From Pedobacter sp. AJM (GTDB taxonomy: Bacteria > Bacteroidota > Bacteroidia > Sphingobacteriales > Sphingobacteriaceae): a DNA stretch of 64,000 bases. Shown piece by piece: positions 8,553-17,143 of the stretch (positions within the stretch are counted from its first letter, which is position 1; every line of letters starts with the position of its first letter). The position numbers and the translations under genes are program-made. The stretch lies in NCBI RefSeq assembly GCF_002197755.1, contig NZ_NHOT01000005.1:186001-250000 (forward strand), read 5' to 3'. A model generated the notes under the pieces. The model was not told the DNA's origin. It was given only the letters and a program-made list of their open reading frames with translations, and searched no databases.

Positions 8553-8765
8553 CTACATTGGAGGTGTTTTTGTTGTTGTATCCGGTGGTGTTGTTTTAGA
8601 AGTATCCGGAGGTGTAGTTGTTTTTGTTGTATCCATTGGAGTCGTTGTAGTTGAATCCATCTTTGTACTGTCTGAAGAACCAGCCATGTTTTTAGACGAA
8701 TTGCATGCTGAAGTGGCAATCATGATCGTACCAGCAAAAGCAAGACTTAAGATTATTTTTTTCAT
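8553..8765 (-). CDS. Small Thr/Pro-rich lipoprotein
   Basis: A 70-aa protein with a lipoprotein signal peptide; the lipobox is ATSAC with C21 as the lipidated residue. The mature part (about 50 residues) is low complexity: repeated blocks of T, P, D and K such as MDTTKTTTPPDTSKTT. It probably forms an extended linker anchored in the membrane on the periplasmic side. Such short lipoproteins are common in Bacteroidota and have no known function. The repeat-like coding sequence also opens a spurious overlapping frame, which I reject. The gene stands alone with its own terminator. Confidence 0.7.
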   Translation of the reverse strand: MKKIILSLAFAGTIMIATSACNSSKNMAGSSDSTKMDSTTTTPMDTTKTTTPPDTSKTTPPDTTTKTPPM

Positions 8766-9138
8766 AGTTTCTTATTGTTATCTGTAATCTCTAACAATGA
8801 TGTTACCATTTGGTTTTATTTTTTGGCTCAAAATAGTTATATTTTTTTTCAAAAAACTGTATATCAATATTTTAAATCAATTAAAATCTCGATTTTTTGA
8901 GTGTAAAACATACACTAATACACTTATTTTTATCGTAAAACGGTATCTAAAACAAGATTGTTACCTTAAAAAATTACCTCTAAGGCAATAATTATTTTAC
9001 TGATATTAAAATTCCTCCTGTCTGATGAATCCCTGTTAAAATAAATAATTACAGCTGTTTAATCAAGCAAATAAAATATGACTAAAACATCACCTGAAAA
9101 CTTTAAAAGGTGATAAAACTTTCTGATATTAGTGATAT
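8766..9138. other. AT-rich intergenic region with no gene seen
   Basis: 373 bp between two divergent genes. It is very rich in A and T, with several short T-runs. It must contain both promoters, but I see no exact TAnnTTTG box, repeat or stable hairpin. Confidence 0.6.
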
Positions 9139-9624
9139 ATGATAATTTCTCCAAACACCCTTAAATGGGTAATGCGCCTTTATCCACCATTGTTCTTTCA
9201 ACGCATTTGGGTTCAGAAATTCGGAGATGACTTTAGAAGCTGTACGGTAAAAATTAATAAGAGTTTTCTGAATAAAAACTATAATGGCTCTATTTTTGGC
9301 GGAACCATTTACGCTGCTACAGATCCTTTTTACGCCTTGTTATTTGATCAGCTGATGCAACGCAAAGGATTTAAAGTCAGGGTATGGTTAAAAAGCGCCT
9401 CCATCCATTACCTGAAACCTGGCCGATCTCAATTATATTTCACCATTGAAATTACCGATGATATGCTTGCCGAAGCAGAGCAGGCTTTAAGAACAGCAGG
9501 TAAGTTTATAAAAGCTTACCCGATGGAAATTACCAATAAAAAAGGTGAGTTATGTGCCACCGTAATGAATGAAGTTTATATCCGAAACCTGCATCAGGGC
9601 GAATGGCCTACCGTTGCTTATTAA
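9139..9624 (+). CDS. DUF4442 family hotdog-fold protein
   Basis: A 161-aa protein of the DUF4442 family, which is related to hotdog-fold thioesterases. Typical blocks are the N-terminal RLYPPLFFQRIWV, the central NKNYNGSIFGGTIYAATDPF (the hotdog helix region) and the strand WLKSASIHYLKPG. No function is proven for the family; acyl-CoA or acyl-carrier thioester handling is the usual guess. The 3' end overlaps the longest possible frame of the next gene, but I place that start further on, so the genes are spaced by 8 bp and probably co-transcribed. Confidence 0.8.
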   Translation: MIISPNTLKWVMRLYPPLFFQRIWVQKFGDDFRSCTVKINKSFLNKNYNGSIFGGTIYAATDPFYALLFDQLMQRKGFKVRVWLKSASIHYLKPGRSQLYFTIEITDDMLAEAEQALRTAGKFIKAYPMEITNKKGELCATVMNEVYIRNLHQGEWPTVAY

Positions 9625-9632
9625 TTGATGAT

Positions 9633-10268
9633 ATGCCGAGCATTAAAAGTTTGATTTTTCAGGGTGAGGGCGTTCAGCTCGACTTTAAAAAAACCATTAC
9701 CAATACAGAAAAAATTGCAAAAAGCCTGGTTGCATTTGCAAACAACAGAGGGGGGCAACTTCTTATTGGTGTAGCCGATGATGGTCGCATTAAAGGAGTA
9801 AAGTCAGAAGAAGAGGAAAAATATATGATCTTAACTGCTGCACACCAGTTATGTAAACCGGCAATAGAGCCCTCCTTTGAAGAAATCTATGTGGATGATA
9901 AGCTGGTTCTGGTGGTAAACATCCCCGAAAGCGATACCAAACCTCATTATGCTCTTGATGACCAGAAAAAGTGGTGGGCCTACATCCGCATTGATGATAA
10001 AAGTGTACTCGCCAGCAAGATCATTGTGGAGGTTTTAAAGAATAGCCATAAAGACAAGGGGGTGCTGATCTCCTATTCAGATAATGAAAAAAAACTGCTG
10101 GAATACTTAGACAGCAAAGAAAGAATTACCCTCAAAGAACTGAGTAAATTATTGCGTTGTTCTTACCGGAAGGCACAAAAAATACTTGTCGACCTGATTA
10201 TTACGAACGTGATTAAGATCCATACGACTGAAAAAGAAGAGTATTTTACGGCGGTGAAATCAGTGTAG
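9633..10268 (+). CDS. AlbA_2 (Schlafen-type) domain protein
   Basis: A 211-aa protein. Residues 1-125 form an AlbA_2 / divergent-AAA_4 domain: EGVQLDFKKTI at the start, then the glycine block VAFANNRGGQLLIGVADDG and KPHYALDD...AYIRIDDKS. The C-terminal 75 residues look like a winged helix (ITLKELSKLLRCSYRKAQKIL). AlbA_2 proteins with a winged helix are usually transcription regulators or nucleic-acid-binding proteins. I chose the ATG at 9633 since the upstream in-frame ATG at 9603 lies inside the preceding gene and adds residues that do not fit the family. A regulatory role is inferred; the target is unknown. Confidence 0.75.
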   Translation: MPSIKSLIFQGEGVQLDFKKTITNTEKIAKSLVAFANNRGGQLLIGVADDGRIKGVKSEEEEKYMILTAAHQLCKPAIEPSFEEIYVDDKLVLVVNIPESDTKPHYALDDQKKWWAYIRIDDKSVLASKIIVEVLKNSHKDKGVLISYSDNEKKLLEYLDSKERITLKELSKLLRCSYRKAQKILVDLIITNVIKIHTTEKEEYFTAVKSV

Positions 10269-10289
10269 TTTTGAACAGTTAATCTATCT

Positions 10290-10395
10290 CCGTCATTGCT
10301 GAGGTGGCTTTTTCAGCCAACTAAGCAATCTGTTTTCATGATAAAGATTGCTTCACACCATCGCTCAGCCCTAAACTTCGGTTCGCCATGATGGT
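10290..10395. repeat. Decayed REP-like intergenic repeat with hairpin core
   Basis: The core is a perfect 9-bp inverted repeat, AAGCAATCT and AGATTGCTT (10323-10331 and 10345-10353). The flanks start with CGTCATTGCTGAGG and end near GGTTCGCCATGATGG, which look like worn versions of the outer arms of the CGTCATTGCGAGG...AAGCAATCT family of palindromic repeats seen between genes in many Bacteroidota. It separates the AlbA_2 gene from the MATE gene. Confidence 0.55.
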
Positions 10396-10454
10396 TTACG
10401 ATGAATTGCTATTGCTTTTGACGACTCACCTGAATTAAAATTTATTTTACCTGC

Positions 10455-10484
10455 TTTGATTGAGATTTAAAAACCCGACCTTTG
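10455..10484 (+). promoter_or_regulatory. Candidate promoter of the MATE gene
   Basis: A TTTG (10455-10458) and GACCTTTG (10477-10484) are separated by 18 bp, close to the Bacteroidota -33/-7 pair TTTG-N19-TAnnTTTG, with one mismatch. The -7 box ends only 6 bp before the chosen ATG, so transcription would start at or near the start codon. Confidence 0.4.
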
Positions 10485-10490
10485 CGAACG

Positions 10491-11867
10491 ATGTTTTCTA
10501 AAATCTACGCCAAATACAAGCCATATTATAAAGAAAATCTGCTTTTAGCCCTGCCAATTGTGGGTTCACAAGTCGGACATACTTTGGTTCATATGGCTGA
10601 TAGTGTAATTGTTGGTCATTTTACAGATACCACTCAGCTGGCATCCGTTTCATTGGTGAATAGTATTTTTATATTGATCATGGTAATTGGGTTAGGGATT
10701 TCCTATGGTTTAACGCCTTTAATTGCGCAGGAAAACGGCCGGCAAAATCATGAAGAATGTGGGAAGCTATTATCCAACAGTTTAATTATTAATATTATTA
10801 TAGGTATTTTCCTGTATGCTTTGGTCCATTTTGGTGTGTTATTGGTCATTGACCACTTAGACCAAACGCCTGCCGTTGTGGCCTATGCTAAACCTTATTT
10901 AGGCTTACTTTCAGCATCTATTGTACCTTTGCTGGTCTTTCAGACCTTTAAACAATTTGCAGAAGGTTTGGGATTTACCAAGCAGGCCATGTTTGTCTCC
11001 ATTTGGGGAAACCTGTTAAATATTACCCTCGGAATTATTTTTGTAAAAGGCATGTTCGGCATTAAACCAATGGGTGTAAGTGGCGTTGGCTTAAGTACTT
11101 TAATTGACAGAAGTTTAATGGCTACAGTTATGGCTATTTATGTTTTAAGGTCAAAGCATTTTAAAAAATACCTGGCTAGCTTCAAAGCCACTTTCATTGA
11201 TAAAATCAGAGCCGGAAAAATCATAAAAATCGGTGCGCCGGTGGCGATGCAATATTCTTTCGAAATCAGTGCATTCAGTGGTGCAGCTATTCTGATTGGT
11301 ACCATCGGTGCCGTAGAACAGGCTGCACACCAGATTGCCATTGGTTTGGCCGCAATGACTTATATGATGGCCAGCGGGATAGCTTCTGCAGCCACCATTA
11401 AAACCGGAAACAACTTTGGTAAAAACAACTTTGCTGATTTACGTAAATCAGCCATAGCCAGTTATCATGTAATCCTACTTTTCATGTCATGCACTGCCAT
11501 TATCTTTATGCTGGCCAACAACCTGATGCCTTTTATTTATACCAGTGATTTAAAAGTAGTGGCTATTGCCTCGCAATTACTGATCATTGCAGGCTTTTTT
11601 CAGCTGTTTGATGGTACGCAGGTAGTAGGCTTAGGTGTACTGCGGGGAATTGGAGACGTCAATATGCCAACCTTCATTACTTTTCTGGCCTATTGGGTAG
11701 TGGGAATACCTGTGGGTTACCTCTTAGGCTTCTATTTTGGCTTAGGCGTAAATGGCATCTGGTACGGATTAACGTTAGGTTTATTAACAGCTTCTATCCT
11801 ATTGTTCTTAAGATTTCAGAATAAAACCAAATCCCTGAGCATGAAACCAGAACCTTTCTCATCATAA
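10491..11867 (+). CDS. MATE family efflux transporter
   Basis: A 458-aa inner-membrane exporter of the multidrug and toxin extrusion family. It has about twelve helices in two MatE repeats. The N-terminal half starts LLLALPIVGSQVG and contains MADSVIVGHF, a family hallmark. The second repeat starts around residue 243 (GAPVAMQYSFEIS). Later, VVGLGVLRGIGDVNMPTF is the typical loop of MATE helix 10-11. It probably expels cationic drugs or metabolites using H+ or Na+. I chose ATG 10491 over the upstream TTG at 10482, which would add only three residues. Confidence 0.9.
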   Translation: MFSKIYAKYKPYYKENLLLALPIVGSQVGHTLVHMADSVIVGHFTDTTQLASVSLVNSIFILIMVIGLGISYGLTPLIAQENGRQNHEECGKLLSNSLIINIIIGIFLYALVHFGVLLVIDHLDQTPAVVAYAKPYLGLLSASIVPLLVFQTFKQFAEGLGFTKQAMFVSIWGNLLNITLGIIFVKGMFGIKPMGVSGVGLSTLIDRSLMATVMAIYVLRSKHFKKYLASFKATFIDKIRAGKIIKIGAPVAMQYSFEISAFSGAAILIGTIGAVEQAAHQIAIGLAAMTYMMASGIASAATIKTGNNFGKNNFADLRKSAIASYHVILLFMSCTAIIFMLANNLMPFIYTSDLKVVAIASQLLIIAGFFQLFDGTQVVGLGVLRGIGDVNMPTFITFLAYWVVGIPVGYLLGFYFGLGVNGIWYGLTLGLLTASILLFLRFQNKTKSLSMKPEPFSS

Positions 11868-11928
11868 GGATCATATTTAGATCAGCTGCCAGTTCAGGTT
11901 AGGCAGCTGATCTGCAAGATGTTTAGTA

Positions 11929-12663
11929 TTATTTTCCACCTACATTCACCACGACACCAATAGTGAAGATAGAATTACCGGCCGACATGTATTTACGGCT
12001 TTTCAAGCCGATATTACTGCTGGTGGTATATTGAAGCTGAACCACCTTACTCAGTGCCATCCTGGTAAAGAAAATCGGTTCAAAGAAAATGTTATCTTCC
12101 TTAGGCTGCACCACACCATTCAGAAAAAAACGATCCATTCTCACATGGCTTATGCGCAATGCTGTTCCATAGTTAATGGGGAAATCTGTACCGAATAAGC
12201 GGAGATTATTTTTCTTTTTTGAACTATAATTGACCTGCAAAAAGGATTTTCTGTAATCAACCTCCTGCAGTTCACTGCTAATCAGTACATCGTTTTTATA
12301 ATCCCTGTAGGTGATATCACTCCAGCCCTTTCCTACGCCACCATAAATTTCAATGATCCTGTTGTTGTCTGGCCCAAAAGTATCATAATAACCACCGCCA
12401 ATTTCAATAAGCTTATGGCCAAAATCTTTACTCCGGCGATCGTTGTTCATGGCAGAACCGCTAAAAAGTACCCCAATATGATTGGATACTGCATAGGCCC
12501 CGTTGATGCTGGCATTTCCTTTTAAGGAGATATGTCCGCCGCCACTAAATTCACCCTGTTTACTTAACATCGGGGTATTGGGCACATTCGGCATGTAGAC
12601 AGAAGAACAACTAGCAGCAAAAAGCGCCAGTATTGGAAGGATAAAACGTAAATATGTAAGCAT
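11929..12663 (-). CDS. Predicted lipoprotein with outer-membrane beta-barrel-like sequence
   Basis: A 244-aa protein with a lipoprotein signal peptide (LFAASC, C19 lipidated). The mature part starts with PNVPNTPMLSKQGEFSGGGH and then shows alternating strands, for example ISLKGNASINGAYAVSNHIGVLFSG, and a conserved-looking GGGYYD. This matches small Bacteroidota outer-membrane proteins of about 240 aa that have no assigned role. It ends with a strand and lysine (VVNVGGK), not the aromatic residue of a standard BAM substrate. The gene is alone; the neighbouring truC starts 39 bp away on the same strand downstream. Confidence 0.65.
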   Translation of the reverse strand: MLTYLRFILPILALFAASCSSVYMPNVPNTPMLSKQGEFSGGGHISLKGNASINGAYAVSNHIGVLFSGSAMNNDRRSKDFGHKLIEIGGGYYDTFGPDNNRIIEIYGGVGKGWSDITYRDYKNDVLISSELQEVDYRKSFLQVNYSSKKKNNLRLFGTDFPINYGTALRISHVRMDRFFLNGVVQPKEDNIFFEPIFFTRMALSKVVQLQYTTSSNIGLKSRKYMSAGNSIFTIGVVVNVGGK

Positions 12664-12702
12664 AGATCTTTTAATAAACAGATTTTTCAGGCAAAAATTG
12701 TG

Positions 12703-13386
12703 TTAAAGGTGAATATTCATAAAGTCCATTACCCTTTTAAATTCGTCGTGCAGTGCTGCTTTTAAGTGAATGGATTCGGAAGTAACGGGATGCGTAAATG
12801 TTAATTCTGATGCATGAAGAAGCATGGTAGACATATTCCACCGCTCCAGGAAAAATTTATTTTGTTTGTTACACCCATGGGTACGGTCGCCGATAATGGG
12901 GTGCAATATGTGACTGAAATGCCTTCTTAACTGATGCATTCTACCGGTTTTAGGTGTTGCTTCCACCAGGGAATACCTGGAAGTGGCATGTTTTCCGAAA
13001 GGAACATTTACTTCCGCATGCTGCAAGGTTTTAAAAGAAGTAAAAGCATCCTGCATCGTTCCGTTTTCCTTCGCAAGTGGATAGTCAATATCCATGCTTC
13101 CTGGTGCAAAACCCCGTAGAATAGCCAGATATTTTTTAATCGTTTGCGTATTCATAAACTGTTGATGCATAGCAATTTCAGTATCTTTATCAAAAGCAAA
13201 CAATAAGATTCCGCTGGTTTTTCGGTCTAAACGATGCACCGGACTCACATGCCTGCCTACCTGGTCGCGAAGCATTTGTAAAGCAAATTCAGTAGCATCT
13301 CTGGCAATTGATGATTGGTGAACTAGCAAACCGTGCGGCTTGTTAATGGCAATTAAATGATCGTCTTCGTAAATAATCTCCAGCAT
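12703..13386 (-). CDS. truC: tRNA pseudouridine(65) synthase TruC
   Basis: A 227-aa RluA-family pseudouridine synthase. The catalytic aspartate is D54 in the motif HRLDRKTSG. Other family blocks are YEDDHLIAINKPHGLLVH at the N terminus and GRMHQLRRHF. The segment HPIIGDRTHGCNKQNKFF is characteristic of TruC, which acts on U65 of tRNA, rather than RluA or RluC. There is no N-terminal S4 domain, again as in TruC. It lies 87 bp after the HDAC-like gene on the same strand, perhaps as the last gene of that unit. Confidence 0.88.
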   Translation of the reverse strand: MLEIIYEDDHLIAINKPHGLLVHQSSIARDATEFALQMLRDQVGRHVSPVHRLDRKTSGILLFAFDKDTEIAMHQQFMNTQTIKKYLAILRGFAPGSMDIDYPLAKENGTMQDAFTSFKTLQHAEVNVPFGKHATSRYSLVEATPKTGRMHQLRRHFSHILHPIIGDRTHGCNKQNKFFLERWNMSTMLLHASELTFTHPVTSESIHLKAALHDEFKRVMDFMNIHL

Positions 13387-13473
13387 ATGGCCGCGAAGAT
13401 AAATGATCTGGCGCGGATAATACAGCCCTGAAGAAGATTATCTTCCAAACATGACAAATTTTTAGGGCTTTCC

Positions 13474-14376
13474 TTAATGGTAAAGATCGAAAGCAACTTT
13501 GTATGTATTGCAATGTGCATCAACAATATCCCGGATAGCGGTAGAATATCCCCCGCCCATGCTGATTTGCAAAGGCAATCCCTTAGTTTTACAAGCCTGA
13601 ATGACCATCCGGTCACGTTCTTTACAAGCCGCCTTGCTCAGTGAAATTTTGCCCAGCTTATCGGTTGATAATACATCTACTCCTGACAGATAAAAAACAA
13701 AATCCGGCTTAGCCTGATCAAAAGCCATTTGGAGGTGATGGTGTAATAATTTTAAATAGGTATCATCTTCCACACCATCATCAAGCGGAACATCCAGATC
13801 AGACTGTTCTTTCCTGAAGGGGAAATTTTTATCACCATGCATCGAGAAAGTAAACACCCTGCTCTCTTTGTTAAAAATTTCTGCGGTGCCATTTCCCTGG
13901 TGTACATCTAAATCGATAATTAAGATACTTTTACTTAAATTATTATTCAATAGGTAATTAGCTGCTATTGCCTGATCATTTAATAAGCAAAATCCTTCAC
14001 CCCAATTACTACCAGAATGATGAGTGCCACCTGCTACGTTAAAAGCAATTCCATTTTGCATGGCATATTTGGCACCATCAATGGTGCCTTGGGTAATCCT
14101 CAGTTCTCGTGCCAATAATTGCGCATTTAGCGGAAAACCTATTCTTCTCTGTTCTTTTGCAGGTAGCGTCAGGTCTCGGAGCTGCATCCAGTAGTCAGGA
14201 TGATGGGTCCATAACACAATCTCTTCACTTACAGGTTCTGGTTCAAAAAGATTCGCCGGGGTAATAATTCCCTCATGCAACAGTTGTTCCGGAATTAATT
14301 CATATTTCAACATCGGAAAACGGTGTCCTTCGGGTAAGGGATGTGTGTATAGATGATGATAAGCTATTTTGATCAT
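13474..14376 (-). CDS. Class I HDAC-superfamily deacetylase
   Basis: A 300-aa zinc amidohydrolase of the histone deacetylase / acetoin-utilisation / acetylpolyamine amidohydrolase superfamily. Visible active-site parts: the His pair H119-H120 in GGTHHSG, the metal ligands D157 and H159 in IIDLDVHQGNG, D234 in SGVDVLSTDKLG, and the catalytic tyrosine Y277 in GGGY. The substrate is unknown; bacterial members act on acetylated polyamines, small amides or proteins. It overlaps the bestrophin gene by one base and probably belongs to the kynureninase operon. A role with a kynurenine-pathway amide such as formylkynurenine is possible but speculative. Confidence 0.9.
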   Translation of the reverse strand: MIKIAYHHLYTHPLPEGHRFPMLKYELIPEQLLHEGIITPANLFEPEPVSEEIVLWTHHPDYWMQLRDLTLPAKEQRRIGFPLNAQLLARELRITQGTIDGAKYAMQNGIAFNVAGGTHHSGSNWGEGFCLLNDQAIAANYLLNNNLSKSILIIDLDVHQGNGTAEIFNKESRVFTFSMHGDKNFPFRKEQSDLDVPLDDGVEDDTYLKLLHHHLQMAFDQAKPDFVFYLSGVDVLSTDKLGKISLSKAACKERDRMVIQACKTKGLPLQISMGGGYSTAIRDIVDAHCNTYKVAFDLYH

Positions 14377-15236
14377 CAGCTTAAAATCTCCTCTACATGT
14401 TTTTCAATGTTATTGCAGATGGTATCAACGGGTAAATCATTGGCATCTAAACCAAACGGATCTTCTATCTCTTCAGCTATGAGTTCTAAACTCGCTAATA
14501 CATAGAGGATAAAGGGAACAATAAGTACCAGATAATAACCCAAACTAAACACCCAGCCAATGGGAATAGTCAGCACATAAATAAAGATAAATTTTTTGAT
14601 GAAGGCACTGTACGAGAAAGGAATTGGTGTATTTTTGATCCTTTCACAGCCTCCGCAGATATCAGTAAACTGATTTACATCCTGAGTTAAAACAATCAAT
14701 TGTTCTTGAGAGATCAGCCCTTCACGCACTAAATCATAAAGGCGGGTGATTAAACTGCTGGCAATTTGATTGGGAATATGCTGTCCGTCTTTTACTTCTA
14801 TCAGAAAACTGTTTTTTCCAAAATACTTCTTCTCGCGGAGGTGTTCTTTCATGGCGAAGGCATATTTTGGGATGCCGTATTCAAAGAAACGTAAATGTTC
14901 ATCCGGTAATTTCAATGCCTTAATTTTCATGGCAAAATTCCGGCTCACATTAGTTAGTGTGCCAAGTAGTTTTCTGCCATCCCACCAGCGATCATAAGCG
15001 GTATTGGTGCGAAATACCAGCAACATAGAAATCACAAAGCCCAGCAGGCTATGCATCATACCAATATTGCTCACGTAGTCGCTTTTTGACAGTTTAAAAA
15101 CGTTCAGTTCCAGGAATGCAATACCTGCAGAAACCACTGAAACACAAATCATCAGCGGCCAAAGCTTAATGAGTGTATCGCCTTTATGGAAATGAAATAT
15201 AAAGGTAAACCAGTCTTTTGGATTGTAATTGATCAT
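14376..15236 (-). CDS. Bestrophin-family ion channel protein
   Basis: A 286-aa membrane protein of the bestrophin / UPF0187 family. Typical parts: N-terminal YNPKDWFTFIFHFHKGDT, two helices, then LVFRTNTAYDRWWDGRKLLG, which is the family signature loop, a long cytoplasmic helical part, two further helices (FIYVLTIPIGWVFSL and following), and the closing segment EIEDPFGLDANDLP near residues 255-270. Bacterial bestrophins form pentameric anion or cation channels. Ten bases separate it from kynU and it overlaps the deacetylase gene by one base, so the three are probably one operon. The ion carried cannot be told from sequence. Confidence 0.9.
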   Translation of the reverse strand: MINYNPKDWFTFIFHFHKGDTLIKLWPLMICVSVVSAGIAFLELNVFKLSKSDYVSNIGMMHSLLGFVISMLLVFRTNTAYDRWWDGRKLLGTLTNVSRNFAMKIKALKLPDEHLRFFEYGIPKYAFAMKEHLREKKYFGKNSFLIEVKDGQHIPNQIASSLITRLYDLVREGLISQEQLIVLTQDVNQFTDICGGCERIKNTPIPFSYSAFIKKFIFIYVLTIPIGWVFSLGYYLVLIVPFILYVLASLELIAEEIEDPFGLDANDLPVDTICNNIEKHVEEILS

Positions 15237-15246
15237 AATAAACGAA

Positions 15247-16533
15247 CTATAATACAGTTTTGCACACCTTCAGCAAGGCCTCACCAGCACGATAGATGTC
15301 TTCAAAGGAATTGTATAAAGGCACCGGGCTAAGCCTGATCACATCCGGCTCACGCCAGTCGCCAAGTATGTGTTCGGCAACCAGTCCGTCAAATATGGGC
15401 TTTCCTTTTTCAGCGGCAATAATAGAAAGTTGCGCACCTCTTTCCAGTGGATTCGCTGGCGTAATGATCTTAAATTGCTTCCTCCCAATATTTTTATTAA
15501 CCTCATTTACAATATATTCCAGATAACCCGTTAAATGAATACTTTTATTTCTTAACGGAGTTAAAAAACCAGCTTGCTCAAATATTTGCAGCGATGCGTG
15601 GTACAAGGCCATAGGCATTACCTGTGTACAGCTCACCTGCCACCCATCAGCACCAGCTTCAGGCATAAATCCCTTTTCCATTTTAAAACGTTTATCTTCC
15701 TGGTAGCCCCACCAGCCGGCAAAGCGATTGAGTTCCTGGTTTTGGAAATGCTTTTCATGAACAAATATACCGGCAATCCCTCCAGGACCAGAATTTTGAT
15801 ATTTATAAGAACACCAACAGGCAAAATCAACGCCCCAGTCATGAAGTTTTACAGGAACATTTCCCGCGGCATGTGCCAGGTCCCAGCCTACCACTGCACC
15901 GACGGCATGGCCTGCCTTCGTAATTTTCTCCATATCATACCATTGACCAGTATAATAATTAATGCCACCAAACAATACCAATGCCGTTTCTTCAGCATTT
16001 TCATTGATCTTAGCTATGATGTCTTCTGTACGGAGTGTATCTTCACCTGCCCTTGGAAAAACCTCTATGATGGCATCATCCGGATTTTGGCCATGAAACC
16101 TGACCTGGCTTTCCAAGGCATACTGATCAGAAGGGAAAGCGCCACCCTCCATAATAATCTTAACACGTCTGCCCTTGGGTTGATAAAAGCTCACCATCAA
16201 CAAGTGCAGATTTACGGTTAGCGTATTCATTGGGCAAACCTCAGCTGGTAAAGCACCAACCAAAGGAGCCATCAGATTTTTTAATTCTTTATGGTAATAC
16301 ATCCAGGGCTGATCCCCTTCAAACCAACCCTCTACTGCCAGATTTGCCCAGTTGGATAACTGCCTGTTCAATACCTGAAATGCTGCTTTAGGTTGCAGTC
16401 CTAACGAGTTTCCACACAGGTATATAAATTCTTGATCATGATGTTTAGGAAATAAGAACTGCTGCCTGAAACCTTTTAATACATCAGCCTGGTCCTGCGC
16501 TTGAGCAAACGCTAAATTGTTTTCAAAATTCAT
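15247..16533 (-). CDS. kynU: Kynureninase
   Basis: A 428-aa PLP enzyme of fold type I that cleaves kynurenine (or 3-hydroxykynurenine) to anthranilate (or 3-hydroxyanthranilate) and alanine. The N-terminal block FIYLCGNSLGLQPK and the PLP lysine K244 in WCSYKYQNSGPGG are diagnostic. The motif GWDLAHAAGN (residues 216-225) holds the PLP-binding Asp and His. Length is normal. No other kynurenine-pathway gene (dioxygenase, formamidase, 3-monooxygenase) is in the window. It is the first gene of a tight group with bestrophin and an HDAC-like deacetylase. Confidence 0.95.
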   Translation of the reverse strand: MNFENNLAFAQAQDQADVLKGFRQQFLFPKHHDQEFIYLCGNSLGLQPKAAFQVLNRQLSNWANLAVEGWFEGDQPWMYYHKELKNLMAPLVGALPAEVCPMNTLTVNLHLLMVSFYQPKGRRVKIIMEGGAFPSDQYALESQVRFHGQNPDDAIIEVFPRAGEDTLRTEDIIAKINENAEETALVLFGGINYYTGQWYDMEKITKAGHAVGAVVGWDLAHAAGNVPVKLHDWGVDFACWCSYKYQNSGPGGIAGIFVHEKHFQNQELNRFAGWWGYQEDKRFKMEKGFMPEAGADGWQVSCTQVMPMALYHASLQIFEQAGFLTPLRNKSIHLTGYLEYIVNEVNKNIGRKQFKIITPANPLERGAQLSIIAAEKGKPIFDGLVAEHILGDWREPDVIRLSPVPLYNSFEDIYRAGEALLKVCKTVL

Positions 16534-16548
16534 TAGCCAATATTACAA

Positions 16549-16581
16549 AAAAAGCAGGTATTGTTTCCAATCCTGCTTTTT
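16549..16581 (-). terminator. Rho-independent terminator of the flavin-protein gene
   Basis: A 10-bp perfect stem (16549-16558 with 16572-16581) with a 13-nt loop. The minus strand continues with a T-run. It lies 23 bp past the stop of the gene at 16605-17093 and separates it from kynU. Confidence 0.8.
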
Positions 16582-16604
16582 AAAAATAGTTTTTTATTTA
16601 TGAT

Positions 16605-17093
16605 TTAGAATTTCATCGTATCATGTTTTCCCATATCCGGCGTATCGCCGGTAACAACTGCCTTGAGCAGGCTAAACAGGACTACAATTTTTGAAGATGA
16701 GGCATCCCAGTATTCAGCCTCCTCCGGTGTCACCTTAATTAAAATTAACCTGGGGTCTTCTACGCCATCCGGAAACCAGGCCTTCACAAAAGGCGAAAAG
16801 TAAGCTTCTTTCCTTACCTGGTCATCCACCAGCTCTGCTTTTCCTTTTACCGTTAAATAAGTATTTTTTGAAGGGTCACTGTAAGCCAGTAACACATTAT
16901 TTTCCTTCGAAATCTCTTTTGACTTTAACGAATACTCATTGGTGAAAAACCAAATGCTGCCATCTTCTTCAATCTTGGCCGTACCCATTGGTCTGCTGCC
17001 CAATTCGTCACTTGCAGAAAAAGTAGTGAACATACAGGTACGTACACTTTCTGCCATTTCTTTTAAAATCGATATGTTTTTCTCGTTTTTCAT
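16605..17093 (-). CDS. Pyridoxamine 5'-phosphate oxidase-like general stress protein
   Basis: A 162-aa split-barrel flavin-binding protein of the general stress protein 26 type (COG3871). Visible features: SRPMGTAKIEEDGSIWFFTN in the FMN-binding half, then SDPSKNTYLTVKGKAELVDD, and the late EAEYWDASS. The family binds FMN or F420-like cofactors, and its physiological role is unclear; stress-related redox work is the usual view. It follows the DNA glycosylase gene by 50 bp and ends with its own terminator, so msrC-mpg-this gene may be one unit related to damage repair. Confidence 0.85.
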   Translation of the reverse strand: MKNEKNISILKEMAESVRTCMFTTFSASDELGSRPMGTAKIEEDGSIWFFTNEYSLKSKEISKENNVLLAYSDPSKNTYLTVKGKAELVDDQVRKEAYFSPFVKAWFPDGVEDPRLILIKVTPEEAEYWDASSSKIVVLFSLLKAVVTGDTPDMGKHDTMKF

Positions 17094-17143
17094 TGCTTTG
17101 GTATTTATTGAAAAACAGGATAGCCCTTAAAATGTTTGACTAA

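Noticed and set aside
8510..8719. 69-aa minus-strand frame rich in Q, L and H
   Set aside because: It overlaps the Thr/Pro-rich lipoprotein in another frame; its composition comes from the repetitive codons, and it runs into the terminator hairpin.
9603..9632. Earlier start for the AlbA_2 protein
   Set aside because: The ATG at 9603 lies within the DUF4442 gene and adds residues that do not fit the domain; ATG 9633 gives a normal N terminus.
15574..16221. 215-aa plus-strand frame opposite kynU
   Set aside because: kynU has all active-site motifs in the opposite strand; the plus frame has no recognisable domain.
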